DNA of 64,000 nucleotides from GWE2-40-63 sp041664345 (lineage in GTDB: Bacteria; Bacteroidota; Bacteroidia; Bacteroidales; SZUA-534): NCBI GenBank assembly GCA_041664345.1, contig JBAYKX010000019.1:30455-94454 (forward strand), in the 5' to 3' direction. The notes beneath the pieces are model-generated. The model did not search any database and was not told the DNA's origin. It saw only the letters and a program-made list of their open reading frames with translations. The position numbers and the translations under genes are program-made. This document shows positions 34,532-42,402 of the stretch, piece after piece. How positions within the stretch are numbered: position 1 is the stretch's first letter; every line of letters starts with the position of its first letter.

Positions 34532-34771
34532 TCAGCACTTACTGGTGCTGCATGGGCTATTAACCACAAAATAACCCAAAAACCCGCCCATAATGGTACT
34601 CATATACGGATTGCTGGTAATGCCACAACTACCGGATGCACATCCTACAAAGTGATAATATAAAAAACCGGCGGTTCCACCAATAACTACTGCAATGGCC
34701 GGTTTCCAAAAATACCACGACTTAAAAAATTCTTTTACTGTTTTGGGTTTTGCTACACAACTATTCTCCAT
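34532..34771 (-). CDS. DUF6132 small membrane protein
   Basis: 79 residues. A single hairpin membrane protein: helix 1 AIAVVIGGTAGFLYYHF, loop VGCASGSCGITSNPYMS, helix 2 TIMGGFLGYFVVN, tail SPCSTSKC. The loop cysteines (C-x4-C-G/P-I-x2-NP) are the family signature, shared in style with DUF2892/YeeE sulfur-handling proteins. The ATG at 34771 is used because the -7 promoter lies upstream at 34799-34806. It is the head gene of the redox island, though the repeat copy A now separates it from the ArsM-like gene. Confidence 0.75.
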   Translation of the reverse strand: MENSCVAKPKTVKEFFKSWYFWKPAIAVVIGGTAGFLYYHFVGCASGSCGITSNPYMSTIMGGFLGYFVVNSPCSTSKC

Positions 34772-34798
34772 AATGTTTTTATGTATTATTTTTCGATA

Positions 34799-34806
34799 CA
34801 AAGATA
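34799..34806 (-). promoter_or_regulatory. Promoter -7 element TATCTTTG, leftward
   Basis: Minus-strand TATCTTTG, giving a ~20-nt leader to the DUF6132 start. It is one of a back-to-back pair with 34870-34877. Confidence 0.6.
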
Positions 34807-34869
34807 AAAAAAGTAAAATAATAAATCACTATAATGACACTTAAATCTTTTCGGTATCACTATTTTTTT

Positions 34870-34877
34870 TATCTTTG
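34870..34877 (+). promoter_or_regulatory. Promoter -7 element TATCTTTG, rightward
   Basis: TATCTTTG with a predicted start near 34884 and a ~13-nt leader to the zinc-ribbon gene at 34897. The two identical -7 elements face away from each other 63 nt apart, so a regulator bound between them could control both directions. Confidence 0.62.
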
Positions 34878-34896
34878 CACTCATAATTTATTGAAT

Positions 34897-35331
34897 ATGA
34901 GTGAAATTTTTTATGAAGGATTAAGCCAGGAGCAGCTCGAAGAGATGTTTCACAGCGATGAAAAGTGTTTTGAGTTTTTATCGGAACTCAAATGGGCTAA
35001 TGGATTTGTTTGTAAAAAATGTGGCAATACCAATTCTTGTGCCGGAAAGGAGCCTTATTCTAGACGGTGTACCAAATGCAAATCGAAAGAAACGGCCACC
35101 AACGGCACCATTTTTCATGGCGTTAAATTCCCCATCAGTAAGGCATTCTACATTGCTTACAATGTCTGCAAAGGCAATGAAAATATTTCATCTTACGAAT
35201 TTGGCCGGCGTTTGTCGTTGCGCCAAATGACCTGTTGGAACTTTAAAACAAAAATTGAGTCGGCTCTGGGTGGTATGGAAAACCTAACGGATAAAGAACG
35301 GAATTCCATTGAGAGGATTTTAACGAGTTAA
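34897..35331 (+). CDS. Solo IS1595-type zinc-ribbon protein (no DDE domain)
   Basis: 144 residues. It matches only the N-terminal zinc-ribbon domain of IS1595/ISXO2 transposases: CKKCGNTNSCAGKEPYSRRCTKCKSKE (two CxxC pairs, written here as pieces CKKC and CTKC), GTIFHGVKFPISKAFYIAY and LRQMTCWNFKTKIESAL, then a short C terminus. The catalytic DDE nuclease half is missing and no terminal repeats surround the gene, so it is not an active transposase. Such remnants may have been adopted as DNA-binding regulators; divergence from the redox island through paired promoters supports that. The in-frame ATG at 34834 lies upstream of the promoter and is rejected. Confidence 0.75.
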   Translation: MSEIFYEGLSQEQLEEMFHSDEKCFEFLSELKWANGFVCKKCGNTNSCAGKEPYSRRCTKCKSKETATNGTIFHGVKFPISKAFYIAYNVCKGNENISSYEFGRRLSLRQMTCWNFKTKIESALGGMENLTDKERNSIERILTS

Positions 35332-35332
35332 T

Positions 35333-35362
35333 TTAAGTACTTTAAATACTCTAAGTACTTAA
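35333..35362. terminator. Bidirectional hairpin between convergent genes
   Basis: Perfect 10-bp stem TTAAGTACTT/AAGTACTTAA with a 10-nt loop, between the zinc-ribbon gene and the VWA gene. It overlaps the stop codon of the latter. There is no long T tract. Confidence 0.55.
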
Positions 35363-38300
35363 TTCCCGTTTTGCACAAACTTTATCTCCACACGCCGGTT
35401 GGCTTTCCGTCCTTCAGGAGAATTGTTGGAAGCAACCGGCCGCAATTCGCCAAACGACTTGATTTGGATTCTTTTAGGTAAAACTCCATTATCCTGCATA
35501 TATTTTTTCACTACCGATGCCCGTTCAATCGAAAGGATCAAATTCTCATCTGGGGCGCCGATATCATCGGTATGGCCTTGCACTTCAATAATGAGCTTCT
35601 CATTATTTTGCATTAAGGATACCAATCGGTTCAATTCATTTTTGGATATATCGAGCAAATAGGAGCTACCTGATTCAAAGAAAATATTGTTTAGCCGTAC
35701 CGATGTTTCGGATCCCAAAGGAGTTAAGTACAAAGCAACCCACAGGGTATCGGCTGTTTGCGGAGTCACCAAATCAATATTCTCACTTGAGGAGAAGTAA
35801 CCGTCTAACTCAGCAGTTAGACTATAATTCAGGTCGGTTGGAATTGTAAATGCAAATTGACCCTTTTTATCCGAATATAGTTTTTTAACAAGGTTGCCTG
35901 AGTTTAATTCGGTACAGATTACCTGAGATTCCATGGCCTTTTGAGTCGTGGTGTGGATTGTTTTTCCAGCTAATACCATTTCCCTTTTTGCGTTGCCAGT
36001 ACCCATAAGTGCTGTAGCCAAAATGGGTTCGTTTTTATCGATGGTAAGAAAAAGATTCGAGGTAACCCGTCCGCGCTGTTCTGCATTGAATTCCGCTGAA
36101 ATCCAAAGGGTATCGGCAGGGTTTAGTTGGGCCGGTATTTTTTTGTCCAATATTTTGAAAGCATTGTTTGTATTTGGTTTCATCCGTAAAGAGCTAATGG
36201 ATAGCGGTACGTTGCCTTTATTGCAAAGCACCGGAAATAAAGTATCGGTCGTTGAACCAATAGCTATGGGTTTAAATTCCAATTCAGGGGTTAGTAACTC
36301 ATAGTTCCGTTCCAAACTAAAGCCCAGCAATTTTGTGGTTAACCGATGTTGCCACGAGGTTACGGTCAGTTCCCCTTCCAAGGAGCCGCTTTGTTTCGGA
36401 CTAAAACGGACCTCAACCGGGCAGTTTCCGTTGGGAGGTAATTCAAAAGTACCGGAGCTTGAGACCAAACTAAAATTGGGATTGGCATCGGAAATAAAAA
36501 CCGAATCGATGACCACCGGGAACGGGTTCGGATTTTGGATGGTATGGTCAAATACTTTTTCCTTGGAAGTTCCCATGAATTGGGCTGTAAATTCCAACAA
36601 CTCTTTTACTACAGGTTTTGGCGACACAATTTGAAAATAGGGGGTGGTATCGGAATCGAAATAATTGATAATCGGCCAAATGGCTACTACATTTGCAGTA
36701 GTAACGACAATTGACTTTTCATTGGGAGCCACATCCATGCTCTTAACCAGTCCGGTTTGGCAATATGCCCTGACTTCCACTTGCTTGGTTTCAAAATTGA
36801 GTATCTGTAAGGAATCGGAGGTAAGCAAGACCATTTTGTTGGATTCCGGGAAGAACCGGAATTGTTGGAGTTGAGGCATCTCCCATTTCAAAACGGTGGA
36901 ACTATCGGTAAAATGGTGGATGTAAAGTGAATCGTTCCGGTTGAATGCAATAAATGTACCCTTTGGGCTTATGGTATAAGGCAGGAACTGGGGAAGCGTA
37001 TAGAAATGTTTTCCGCTTTCCACATCATGAAACCGGTGATTTACCAATTTGGTTGTAATAATTACATTTCCCGATTTGGAAAACTGGACAAAATGCTGAT
37101 TCATTAATATCGTTGGAGGCTTTATGGTATTGAGTCGGTACCATTCCGTCCGGGTTTCATAGTTAACTGCGAGTATATTTTTTGTGGCATGCAAAACAGC
37201 GGTCTCAAAACCGGGCTCCAGTTCCACAGTGTACCATCTTTTGTAAGGTGTTATTCCATAAACATTCAACGATTCCTTTTTCCGGGTTACCAAATAGGTA
37301 CCATTTGGCGAAAAAGATGCATCCAGGTTACTGCCGCCAGGAAAGTCGGAAATGCTCATGTTTAGCGACGGATCCCACAGGTTGCTGGAATAGATAACCG
37401 ATGACGTGTAAAACTCCTGGTCGCCAATAAAAACGAACGACGACAACGTCCGCTTATCCACCAAGGAAATGTCTTTAATAAACATTCCGTTCCGGTTAGT
37501 AAACAGGCTGATGTTATTTTTCGATACATTCACCACCCGGTTATATTTATCCATAAAAGCGGCTTGACCAACCAAATGCTTCTCAAATACATTGTTTAGT
37601 TTCCCGGTAGCGGCATCCCATGTTTTTATGGCTCCTTGTTCCGTTTGAGTTAACAGTTCCGTACCATCGGAATTGAATACGGCATTTTTGAATACCGAAC
37701 CATCCACCAGGGTTATGGGTAAATTCATGATGTTCGCCAGCGTAAGGTTGTTGGTGACCTGTCCCATCAACCTTATGGAATCGTTCAATGGGGGAGCTTC
37801 CCAGGTTTGTTGATAGTGGGAGCCCGAAGTGGCCTTCACCCAATGAGGCTGTCCTTTTGGTTGATAATAAAAATCGACGGAAGTACTTTTGTTGATCCCT
37901 TTCCAGGTGATGGGAATGGAGGATTTGCGGGGAAAAACCTCACTTCCCATTGGTGCGGTGATGACCAGTTTCTTAGCCCCTTGGGTGGAGGCTTCCAACG
38001 TTTTATCGGGGCAACCCGGTTGACTGAAGGTGTAAGTAGCCAGGGTATAAATGCTGTCGCGAGGGGTAAAGGTGAGGTTTACTGCAGCCCATTGGTTGGG
38101 TGGAACGCTAAGCGGAAACCGAATCTTTTCGAATCCAAACAACGAATCGTTGGTATGGGTGATGCCCGATAAATTCAACCCGATGTTGTTGCCACGCATC
38201 AAAACCGGTTTCCATTGGGTTACATTTGGGTTGCCTGCTGCGAAACTCACCATTTCGGACGAGAGTTCCAACGTTCCCAACAGACTATCGGGGATGGTAT

Positions 38301-39159
38301 GCGACAGACGGAATTCTTGGGTTCCCAACATTACCACGGTCTCTTTCAATGGAGTACAGCTATAATCCGAAAGCCATTCGAGGGTTCCAAAGGTATGTTC
38401 CTGCAGGTTGTTGTAAATTTTATTTAGGGCCGCATCAATTTCATTTTTCGAATACAAATCGCTGTAAAAACTGCCACCGGTTTCTTTTGTAATGTATTGC
38501 AACCCTTCGCTCATAGGCAGACCAATGGTGATGCAGTTGATGCGGGTAGAATCGCGCAAGGCTTTTTGGGCAATTTCGCCGTAGTTGGCCTCGCTCAACC
38601 CGTCGGTAATAAAAACCACCCCCCGCCGATACATCCCTTGACGGGCAATATCAATGGCTCCACTGAAATTGGTTAGAAAAGCATTGTTGAAATCGGTACC
38701 GCCGTAAGGGATCATGTCTTCCACCGCATAGTTTAATCGGCTGATGTCATGGGTAAAATCACAATTCAGGGTAATGGTTTGGTTGAACGAAGCAATGGAA
38801 ACTTCGGTAATATCGAGGGGCAGTTTTTTTACAAAATCGAGGGCGGTCTGTTTCAAAATATCCAATGGGTTTCCCTCCATGGATCCGGATACATCCAAAA
38901 TAAGTGCAATGGAGGTGGGAACCATCGCCGAACGGGGAGCCCTAAAGTCGGTGGGAATTTTTACCAATCCGTTTTCCGAAATGTGGATATCTTTCAGGGT
39001 AAGTTGTTCCGTAGAATACCCGGCGCCGGTAACGGCAATGTCGGTCTTCACCTTGGGGAACCGCGATGCATCCACATTCAGCAATTGATAGGTTTGGCCG
39101 GTGGCCTGCTGCCAAAGCATTCCCAGTAAAGCAATACTTATATAAATTGTCTTTTTCAA
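35359..39159 (-). CDS. Large VWA / beta-propeller / OmpA-domain protein
   Basis: About 1266 residues. Signal peptide LKKTIYISIALLGMLWQQATG, a von Willebrand A domain with an intact MIDAS (ALILDVSGSMEGNP, then GGTDF and FITDGLSE), a central WD40/YVTN-like propeller (TEQGAIKTWDAATGKLNNVF and further blades to ~880), choice-of-anchor-D/ASPM-type sandwiches (VVIDSVFISDANPNFSL, LTVTSW) and a C-terminal OmpA peptidoglycan-binding domain (IIEVQGHTDDIGAPDENLILS, RVEIKF). It would tether to peptidoglycan and display VWA for a partner. There is no ATG near the N terminus: the start is TTG at 39159 or TTG at 39222. Relatively GC-rich by eye, with many antisense shadow frames. Confidence 0.82.
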   Translation of the reverse strand: MKKTIYISIALLGMLWQQATGQTYQLLNVDASRFPKVKTDIAVTGAGYSTEQLTLKDIHISENGLVKIPTDFRAPRSAMVPTSIALILDVSGSMEGNPLDILKQTALDFVKKLPLDITEVSIASFNQTITLNCDFTHDISRLNYAVEDMIPYGGTDFNNAFLTNFSGAIDIARQGMYRRGVVFITDGLSEANYGEIAQKALRDSTRINCITIGLPMSEGLQYITKETGGSFYSDLYSKNEIDAALNKIYNNLQEHTFGTLEWLSDYSCTPLKETVVMLGTQEFRLSHTIPDSLLGTLELSSEMVSFAAGNPNVTQWKPVLMRGNNIGLNLSGITHTNDSLFGFEKIRFPLSVPPNQWAAVNLTFTPRDSIYTLATYTFSQPGCPDKTLEASTQGAKKLVITAPMGSEVFPRKSSIPITWKGINKSTSVDFYYQPKGQPHWVKATSGSHYQQTWEAPPLNDSIRLMGQVTNNLTLANIMNLPITLVDGSVFKNAVFNSDGTELLTQTEQGAIKTWDAATGKLNNVFEKHLVGQAAFMDKYNRVVNVSKNNISLFTNRNGMFIKDISLVDKRTLSSFVFIGDQEFYTSSVIYSSNLWDPSLNMSISDFPGGSNLDASFSPNGTYLVTRKKESLNVYGITPYKRWYTVELEPGFETAVLHATKNILAVNYETRTEWYRLNTIKPPTILMNQHFVQFSKSGNVIITTKLVNHRFHDVESGKHFYTLPQFLPYTISPKGTFIAFNRNDSLYIHHFTDSSTVLKWEMPQLQQFRFFPESNKMVLLTSDSLQILNFETKQVEVRAYCQTGLVKSMDVAPNEKSIVVTTANVVAIWPIINYFDSDTTPYFQIVSPKPVVKELLEFTAQFMGTSKEKVFDHTIQNPNPFPVVIDSVFISDANPNFSLVSSSGTFELPPNGNCPVEVRFSPKQSGSLEGELTVTSWQHRLTTKLLGFSLERNYELLTPELEFKPIAIGSTTDTLFPVLCNKGNVPLSISSLRMKPNTNNAFKILDKKIPAQLNPADTLWISAEFNAEQRGRVTSNLFLTIDKNEPILATALMGTGNAKREMVLAGKTIHTTTQKAMESQVICTELNSGNLVKKLYSDKKGQFAFTIPTDLNYSLTAELDGYFSSSENIDLVTPQTADTLWVALYLTPLGSETSVRLNNIFFESGSSYLLDISKNELNRLVSLMQNNEKLIIEVQGHTDDIGAPDENLILSIERASVVKKYMQDNGVLPKRIQIKSFGELRPVASNNSPEGRKANRRVEIKFVQNGN

Positions 39160-39240
39160 AAGCGAATTGTTCCTAGTTTTAGTAAACCCGATAAAGGTAG
39201 ATTTATTGTTTAAACAAAGCAATTAAGATGGAATTTCTGT

Positions 39241-39422
39241 AGGGAAATCGCTTTTAAAAACCTGCCACAGCGGGTTTAATGTTAATAGCTCCGGGTTTCA
39301 ACCCGGAGATTATGAATTTCCGATAAAAAATCGGCGCAAGCACAACTGATATATTGAAATTGATGGGATGTATGCGCCGAAAACAGGATTCCATCATTGG
39401 AAATCTTAAAAGCGATTTCCCT
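39241..39422 (+). repeat. Structured repeat element, copy B (182 bp)
   Basis: Perfect 17-bp terminal inverted repeats AGGGAAATCGCTTTTAA / TTAAAAGCGATTTCCCT. Internal stems occupy the same places as in copy A: AAACCTGC/GCGGGTTT, CTCCGGG/CCCGGAG around the loop TTTCAA, and TCGGCGCA/TGCGCCGA. No flanking duplication is seen. It lies between the VWA gene and vsr. Confidence 0.85.
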
Positions 39423-39512
39423 GATTTTAAATCAAAAACAGTTGTTTTTCAGTAATATAGGACCTTGTAAACATACCAGCTATTTGTTTTATGTGTACTG
39501 TTGAAATCGCCG

Positions 39513-39520
39513 TATCTTTG
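39513..39520 (+). promoter_or_regulatory. Promoter -7 element TATCTTTG for vsr
   Basis: TATCTTTG with a predicted leader of about 20 nt to the GTG at 39546, supporting that start. Confidence 0.5.
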
Positions 39521-39545
39521 TAAAAAGTAAAAGCGCTATTCCACC

Positions 39546-40013
39546 GTGAAACAATATATACCCCATAAAATAACGGTTCCCAAATTTTCGGAAGCCGAAG
39601 GGTTTTACACTACCAAAGCCCGCTCAAAAAACATGAGTAAAATACGCAGTAAAAACACCAAACCGGAACTAAAACTCCGGAAAGTACTGTGGAGCTTGGG
39701 TTACCGGTACCGCAAAAATGTAAAAAAACTACCCGGAACGCCCGATTTAGTGTACTTGAAACAAAAACTGGCGGTATTTGTGGATGGCGAATTTTGGCAT
39801 GGCTTCAACTGGGCCGAAAAAAAATCTCAAATAAAGTCGAACCCAGGTTTTTGGATTCCAAAAATTGAGCGCAACATGCAGCGCGACTGGGAAACCAACA
39901 AAGCTCTGATTGAAATGGGCTACACCGTTATTCGCTTTTGGCAACAGGAAATTGAGAAGGATTTTATTTCGTGTTTGCGGCAAGTAACCGATTTTTTGGA
40001 TGAGCGGAAGTAG
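39546..40013 (+). CDS. vsr: Very short patch repair endonuclease
   Basis: 155 residues. Vsr nicks beside T:G mismatches produced by deamination of 5-methylcytosine at methylase sites, starting short-patch repair. The family marks are MSKIRSKNTKPELKLRKVLW, RKNVKKLPGTPDLVYLKQKLAVFVDGEFWHG (split here: GTPDLVYL and VFVDGEFWHG, with the catalytic Asp) and the C-terminal NKALIEMGYTVIRFWQQEIE. The start is a GTG (MKQYIPHKITV...), giving a 29-residue extension before the core; an ATG at the core is an alternative. It fits the adjacent cytosine-5 methylase, whose site it should share, but its base composition looks closer to the flanking chromosome than to the two restriction-modification genes. Confidence 0.93.
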   Translation: MKQYIPHKITVPKFSEAEGFYTTKARSKNMSKIRSKNTKPELKLRKVLWSLGYRYRKNVKKLPGTPDLVYLKQKLAVFVDGEFWHGFNWAEKKSQIKSNPGFWIPKIERNMQRDWETNKALIEMGYTVIRFWQQEIEKDFISCLRQVTDFLDERK

Positions 40014-40119
40014 CCTAAATGGTGGTAAACCTAAAATAGGTAATTTTTTTTGTTACATGAAAGCAATTCGGAGAAAATTTCTGTTTAAGTTAAATATTTC
40101 AGAGGTATAAACTGACCTG

Positions 40120-40150
40120 TTGGATATGTAACATAATAAGGTTACATTTG
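40120..40150 (+). promoter_or_regulatory. Restriction gene promoter with inverted site TGTAAC-N8-GTTACA
   Basis: TTGG (40120-40123), 19-nt spacer, TACATTTG (40143-40150). The spacer contains the inverted repeat TGTAAC (40127-40132) / GTTACA (40141-40146), which overlaps the -7 box. A further GTTACAT occurs at 40052-40058. A regulator site inside a 19-nt spacer is the classic MerR-family arrangement. Confidence 0.55.
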
Positions 40151-40186
40151 GGAAGAGCCAAACTGTTATATATTAAAAGAAGAAAA

Positions 40187-40894
40187 ATGGATAATAACCT
40201 GAGAAAGCAAATAATTGAAAATGCACAAACATTCTTTAGAAATGAAATAGTTCAAAATCACATTGAAGGTGCCTGTAAAAGAGCTGGTAAACTTTCAGAA
40301 TACAATGTAAATCCATTTTTATTTAAATATTTAGCAAATTTTCTAACTGGAAATGACAGCCCTGAAAGCATTGCAAGAGCATTAGTTTTACCTAGGATTT
40401 TAGGTTCATCTATCAATACTTCATTTGGAATGAAGATTCAGAGCTTAATAAGTTCACTTTTTCAAGGATTAGGATCAACAACTCAAGGTATAGATATTGA
40501 ATTTATTGATGCAATTGATAATCGTAAAAAATACTGTCAGCTTAAAGCTGGTCCAAATACAATTAATTATGATGATGTTACAACAATCAATAATCATTTT
40601 AATGGCGTTCGGGCACTTGCCAGAACAAATAATTTAAATGTTGGTATCGATGATATGATTGTTGGGGTGATATATGGCGAAGAGCCTGAACTTAGTTCTC
40701 ACTATCGAAGAATTGGAAACATTTATCCCGTGGTTATTGGGAAAGATTTTTGGCATAGACTTACCGGTAAAGATGACTTTTATTTTGAATTAATTGATGC
40801 AATTGGTGAAGTTGCGTTAGAAGTAGATGCAAGTAAAGTAGTTGAACAAACTATACAAGCATTGGCAAAAGAAATTAGCGACAAATACCGTTAA
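40187..40894 (+). CDS. Type II restriction endonuclease, EcoO109I/PmeII family
   Basis: 235 residues. Family segments are ANFLTGNDSPESIARALVLPR, LGSSINTSFGMKIQSL and GSTTQGIDIEFIDAID followed by KKYCQLKAGPNTINYDDV. The last contains the catalytic D...(E/Q)xK set as DIEF...CQLK. EcoO109I cuts RGGNCCY and relatives cut similar GG-N-CC sites; the exact specificity here is unknown. I start at ATG 40187 because the in-frame ATG at 40148 lies inside the -7 element. It is convergent with the methylase gene (12-nt gap). The gene is visibly more AT-rich than vsr. Confidence 0.86.
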   Translation: MDNNLRKQIIENAQTFFRNEIVQNHIEGACKRAGKLSEYNVNPFLFKYLANFLTGNDSPESIARALVLPRILGSSINTSFGMKIQSLISSLFQGLGSTTQGIDIEFIDAIDNRKKYCQLKAGPNTINYDDVTTINNHFNGVRALARTNNLNVGIDDMIVGVIYGEEPELSSHYRRIGNIYPVVIGKDFWHRLTGKDDFYFELIDAIGEVALEVDASKVVEQTIQALAKEISDKYR

Positions 40895-40906
40895 CATCAT
40901 TTAATC

Positions 40907-42139
40907 TTATTTTTTTTGAGCATATAACCGGTTCAAAAACTTCACAATAGAATACCCAATTTCAGTTCCCAAATTCACAGGAACAGCATTTCCAATTTGT
41001 TTGTATTGTTGAGCTGTTGAACCAATAAACTCCCAATCATCTGGAAATGTTTGAATTCGAGCATATTCTCTAACTGTAAATGGACGTGTTTCTTCAGGAT
41101 GGCATCTTTCTGTTTGTTTTTGTGCAGGACTACAAGTAAGCGTTAAACAAGGTTCATCCCAACCAATACGTCTTGCAATGCCAGTTTTTCCTCCTCCCAA
41201 ATGAAAACTCCCCCCCAAAAATTTCTTTTGAATTTCAAGTGGTAAATCACGCCAATAACCTTTTGGCGGAACTAAATCCAAAACATCAATTTTAGTTTGG
41301 GGATATTTTGCTCCGGAGGACTTTGGAACATTAGTTTCATATAACTCACCTTTTTTCAGTGCATCTTCTAAATTGTATACTTTCTTGTAAGGATTGGGAT
41401 AATCAAATTTCAAGTTAATATCCTTTCTAATCCCGACTAAAATTAAGCGTTCTCTTTTTTGAGGAACTTTGAAATTTATAGCTTTCAATATTTGAACAGG
41501 AGCAACATTGTACCCAATTTCGTCTAATATAGAGATCATTCCTTGTAAAGTTCTACCATTTTCGTGACTAATCAAGCCTCGTACATTTTCACCAATACAT
41601 ATTGGTGGATTTACTTCTTTAACAACTCTTGCAAATTCGTAAAATAGGGTTCCCCTTGCATCTGCCAGCCCTAATTTTTTCCCAGCATAACTAAAAGCTT
41701 GACAGGGAAAACCACCTGTAACCACATCAACTTTATTTCGAAATTCCGAGAAATTATATGTTTTTATATCACCTTCTAACACATTCCATGCTGGTCGGTT
41801 TTTCCTTAAGGTTTGACATGCCCATTTATCAATTTCATTTAATGCTACACACTTCAATCCAGCTTTCTCCATTCCTACAGCTAATCCACCTGCACCAGCA
41901 AATAATTCTAATACAGAATAGTCTTTATCAGGTTCAACATAGTTGGTAATGGTATCATCAATATCATGACTTATAAAATCAGCAAAAAGTGTTTCTACTT
42001 GTACTTTTTTATATACTCGATAGTTGCTCATAGGTTCTCGGACAGCAGTCAATTTTCCTTCCCTATCCCAACGCCGTAATGTTTCTTTACTTTTACCTAT
42101 AAGTTCAGATGCTTCTGACAATGTAATATATTCTTTCAT
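40907..42139 (-). CDS. DNA cytosine-5 methyltransferase with N-terminal MerR-like HTH
   Basis: 410 residues. Residues ~1-50 (EYITLSEASELIGKSKETLRRWDREGKL, then NYRVYKKVQVETLF) form a MerR/excisionase-type winged helix, an unusual addition to a methylase. The catalytic part carries all key motifs: I LELFAGAGGLAVGM, IV GGFPCQAFSYAG (catalytic Cys), VI GENVRGL, VIII QKRERLILVGIR, and X QIGNAVPVNLG. It should protect the site cut by the neighbouring endonuclease. I start at 42139 since the upstream in-frame ATG precedes the -7 element at 42171-42178. No separate C-protein gene is present, so the HTH may provide regulation. Confidence 0.92.
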   Translation of the reverse strand: MKEYITLSEASELIGKSKETLRRWDREGKLTAVREPMSNYRVYKKVQVETLFADFISHDIDDTITNYVEPDKDYSVLELFAGAGGLAVGMEKAGLKCVALNEIDKWACQTLRKNRPAWNVLEGDIKTYNFSEFRNKVDVVTGGFPCQAFSYAGKKLGLADARGTLFYEFARVVKEVNPPICIGENVRGLISHENGRTLQGMISILDEIGYNVAPVQILKAINFKVPQKRERLILVGIRKDINLKFDYPNPYKKVYNLEDALKKGELYETNVPKSSGAKYPQTKIDVLDLVPPKGYWRDLPLEIQKKFLGGSFHLGGGKTGIARRIGWDEPCLTLTCSPAQKQTERCHPEETRPFTVREYARIQTFPDDWEFIGSTAQQYKQIGNAVPVNLGTEIGYSIVKFLNRLYAQKK

Positions 42140-42150
42140 AACCAAATGGT

Positions 42151-42178
42151 TTAACCTTATACAATGGTTACAAATATA
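42151..42178 (-). promoter_or_regulatory. Methylase promoter TATATTTG with overlapping TGTAAC/TAAGGTTAA site
   Basis: Minus strand: -7 TATATTTG (42178-42171), then TGTAACC (42172-42166) and TAAGGTTAA (42159-42151) over the predicted start site near 42164. The pair TGTAAC...TAAGGTTA is also present in the restriction promoter, with different spacing. Confidence 0.5.
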
Positions 42179-42402
42179 CAAAGATTATTGAATGAGAAAA
42201 GATAAAGATATTAACAGGTCAAAAAAATACTCACTTAATAAAATGAGTTTTAATTAAGTATTCAGTCTCTTTCTTTTTTATGAATGTATTTGCAAAAATA
42301 CAAAACAGATCAAATAGTTTATACACCTCTCAATTATGCATCATTTCATAATATTCCCTCTCACCCTGCGTTTTTGCATTATCCGCTAACGAATGTTAGA
42401 TT

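Noticed and set aside
35399..39129. Many long open frames antisense to the VWA/OmpA gene
   Set aside because: They overlap an uninterrupted 1266-residue protein with clear domains; the relatively GC-rich sequence explains the open antisense frames. None has recognisable motifs.
34334..39422. Reading the two inverted repeats as the ends of a composite transposon
   Set aside because: No transposase with a DDE domain lies between them, no outer target duplication is seen, and each copy is a complete element on its own.
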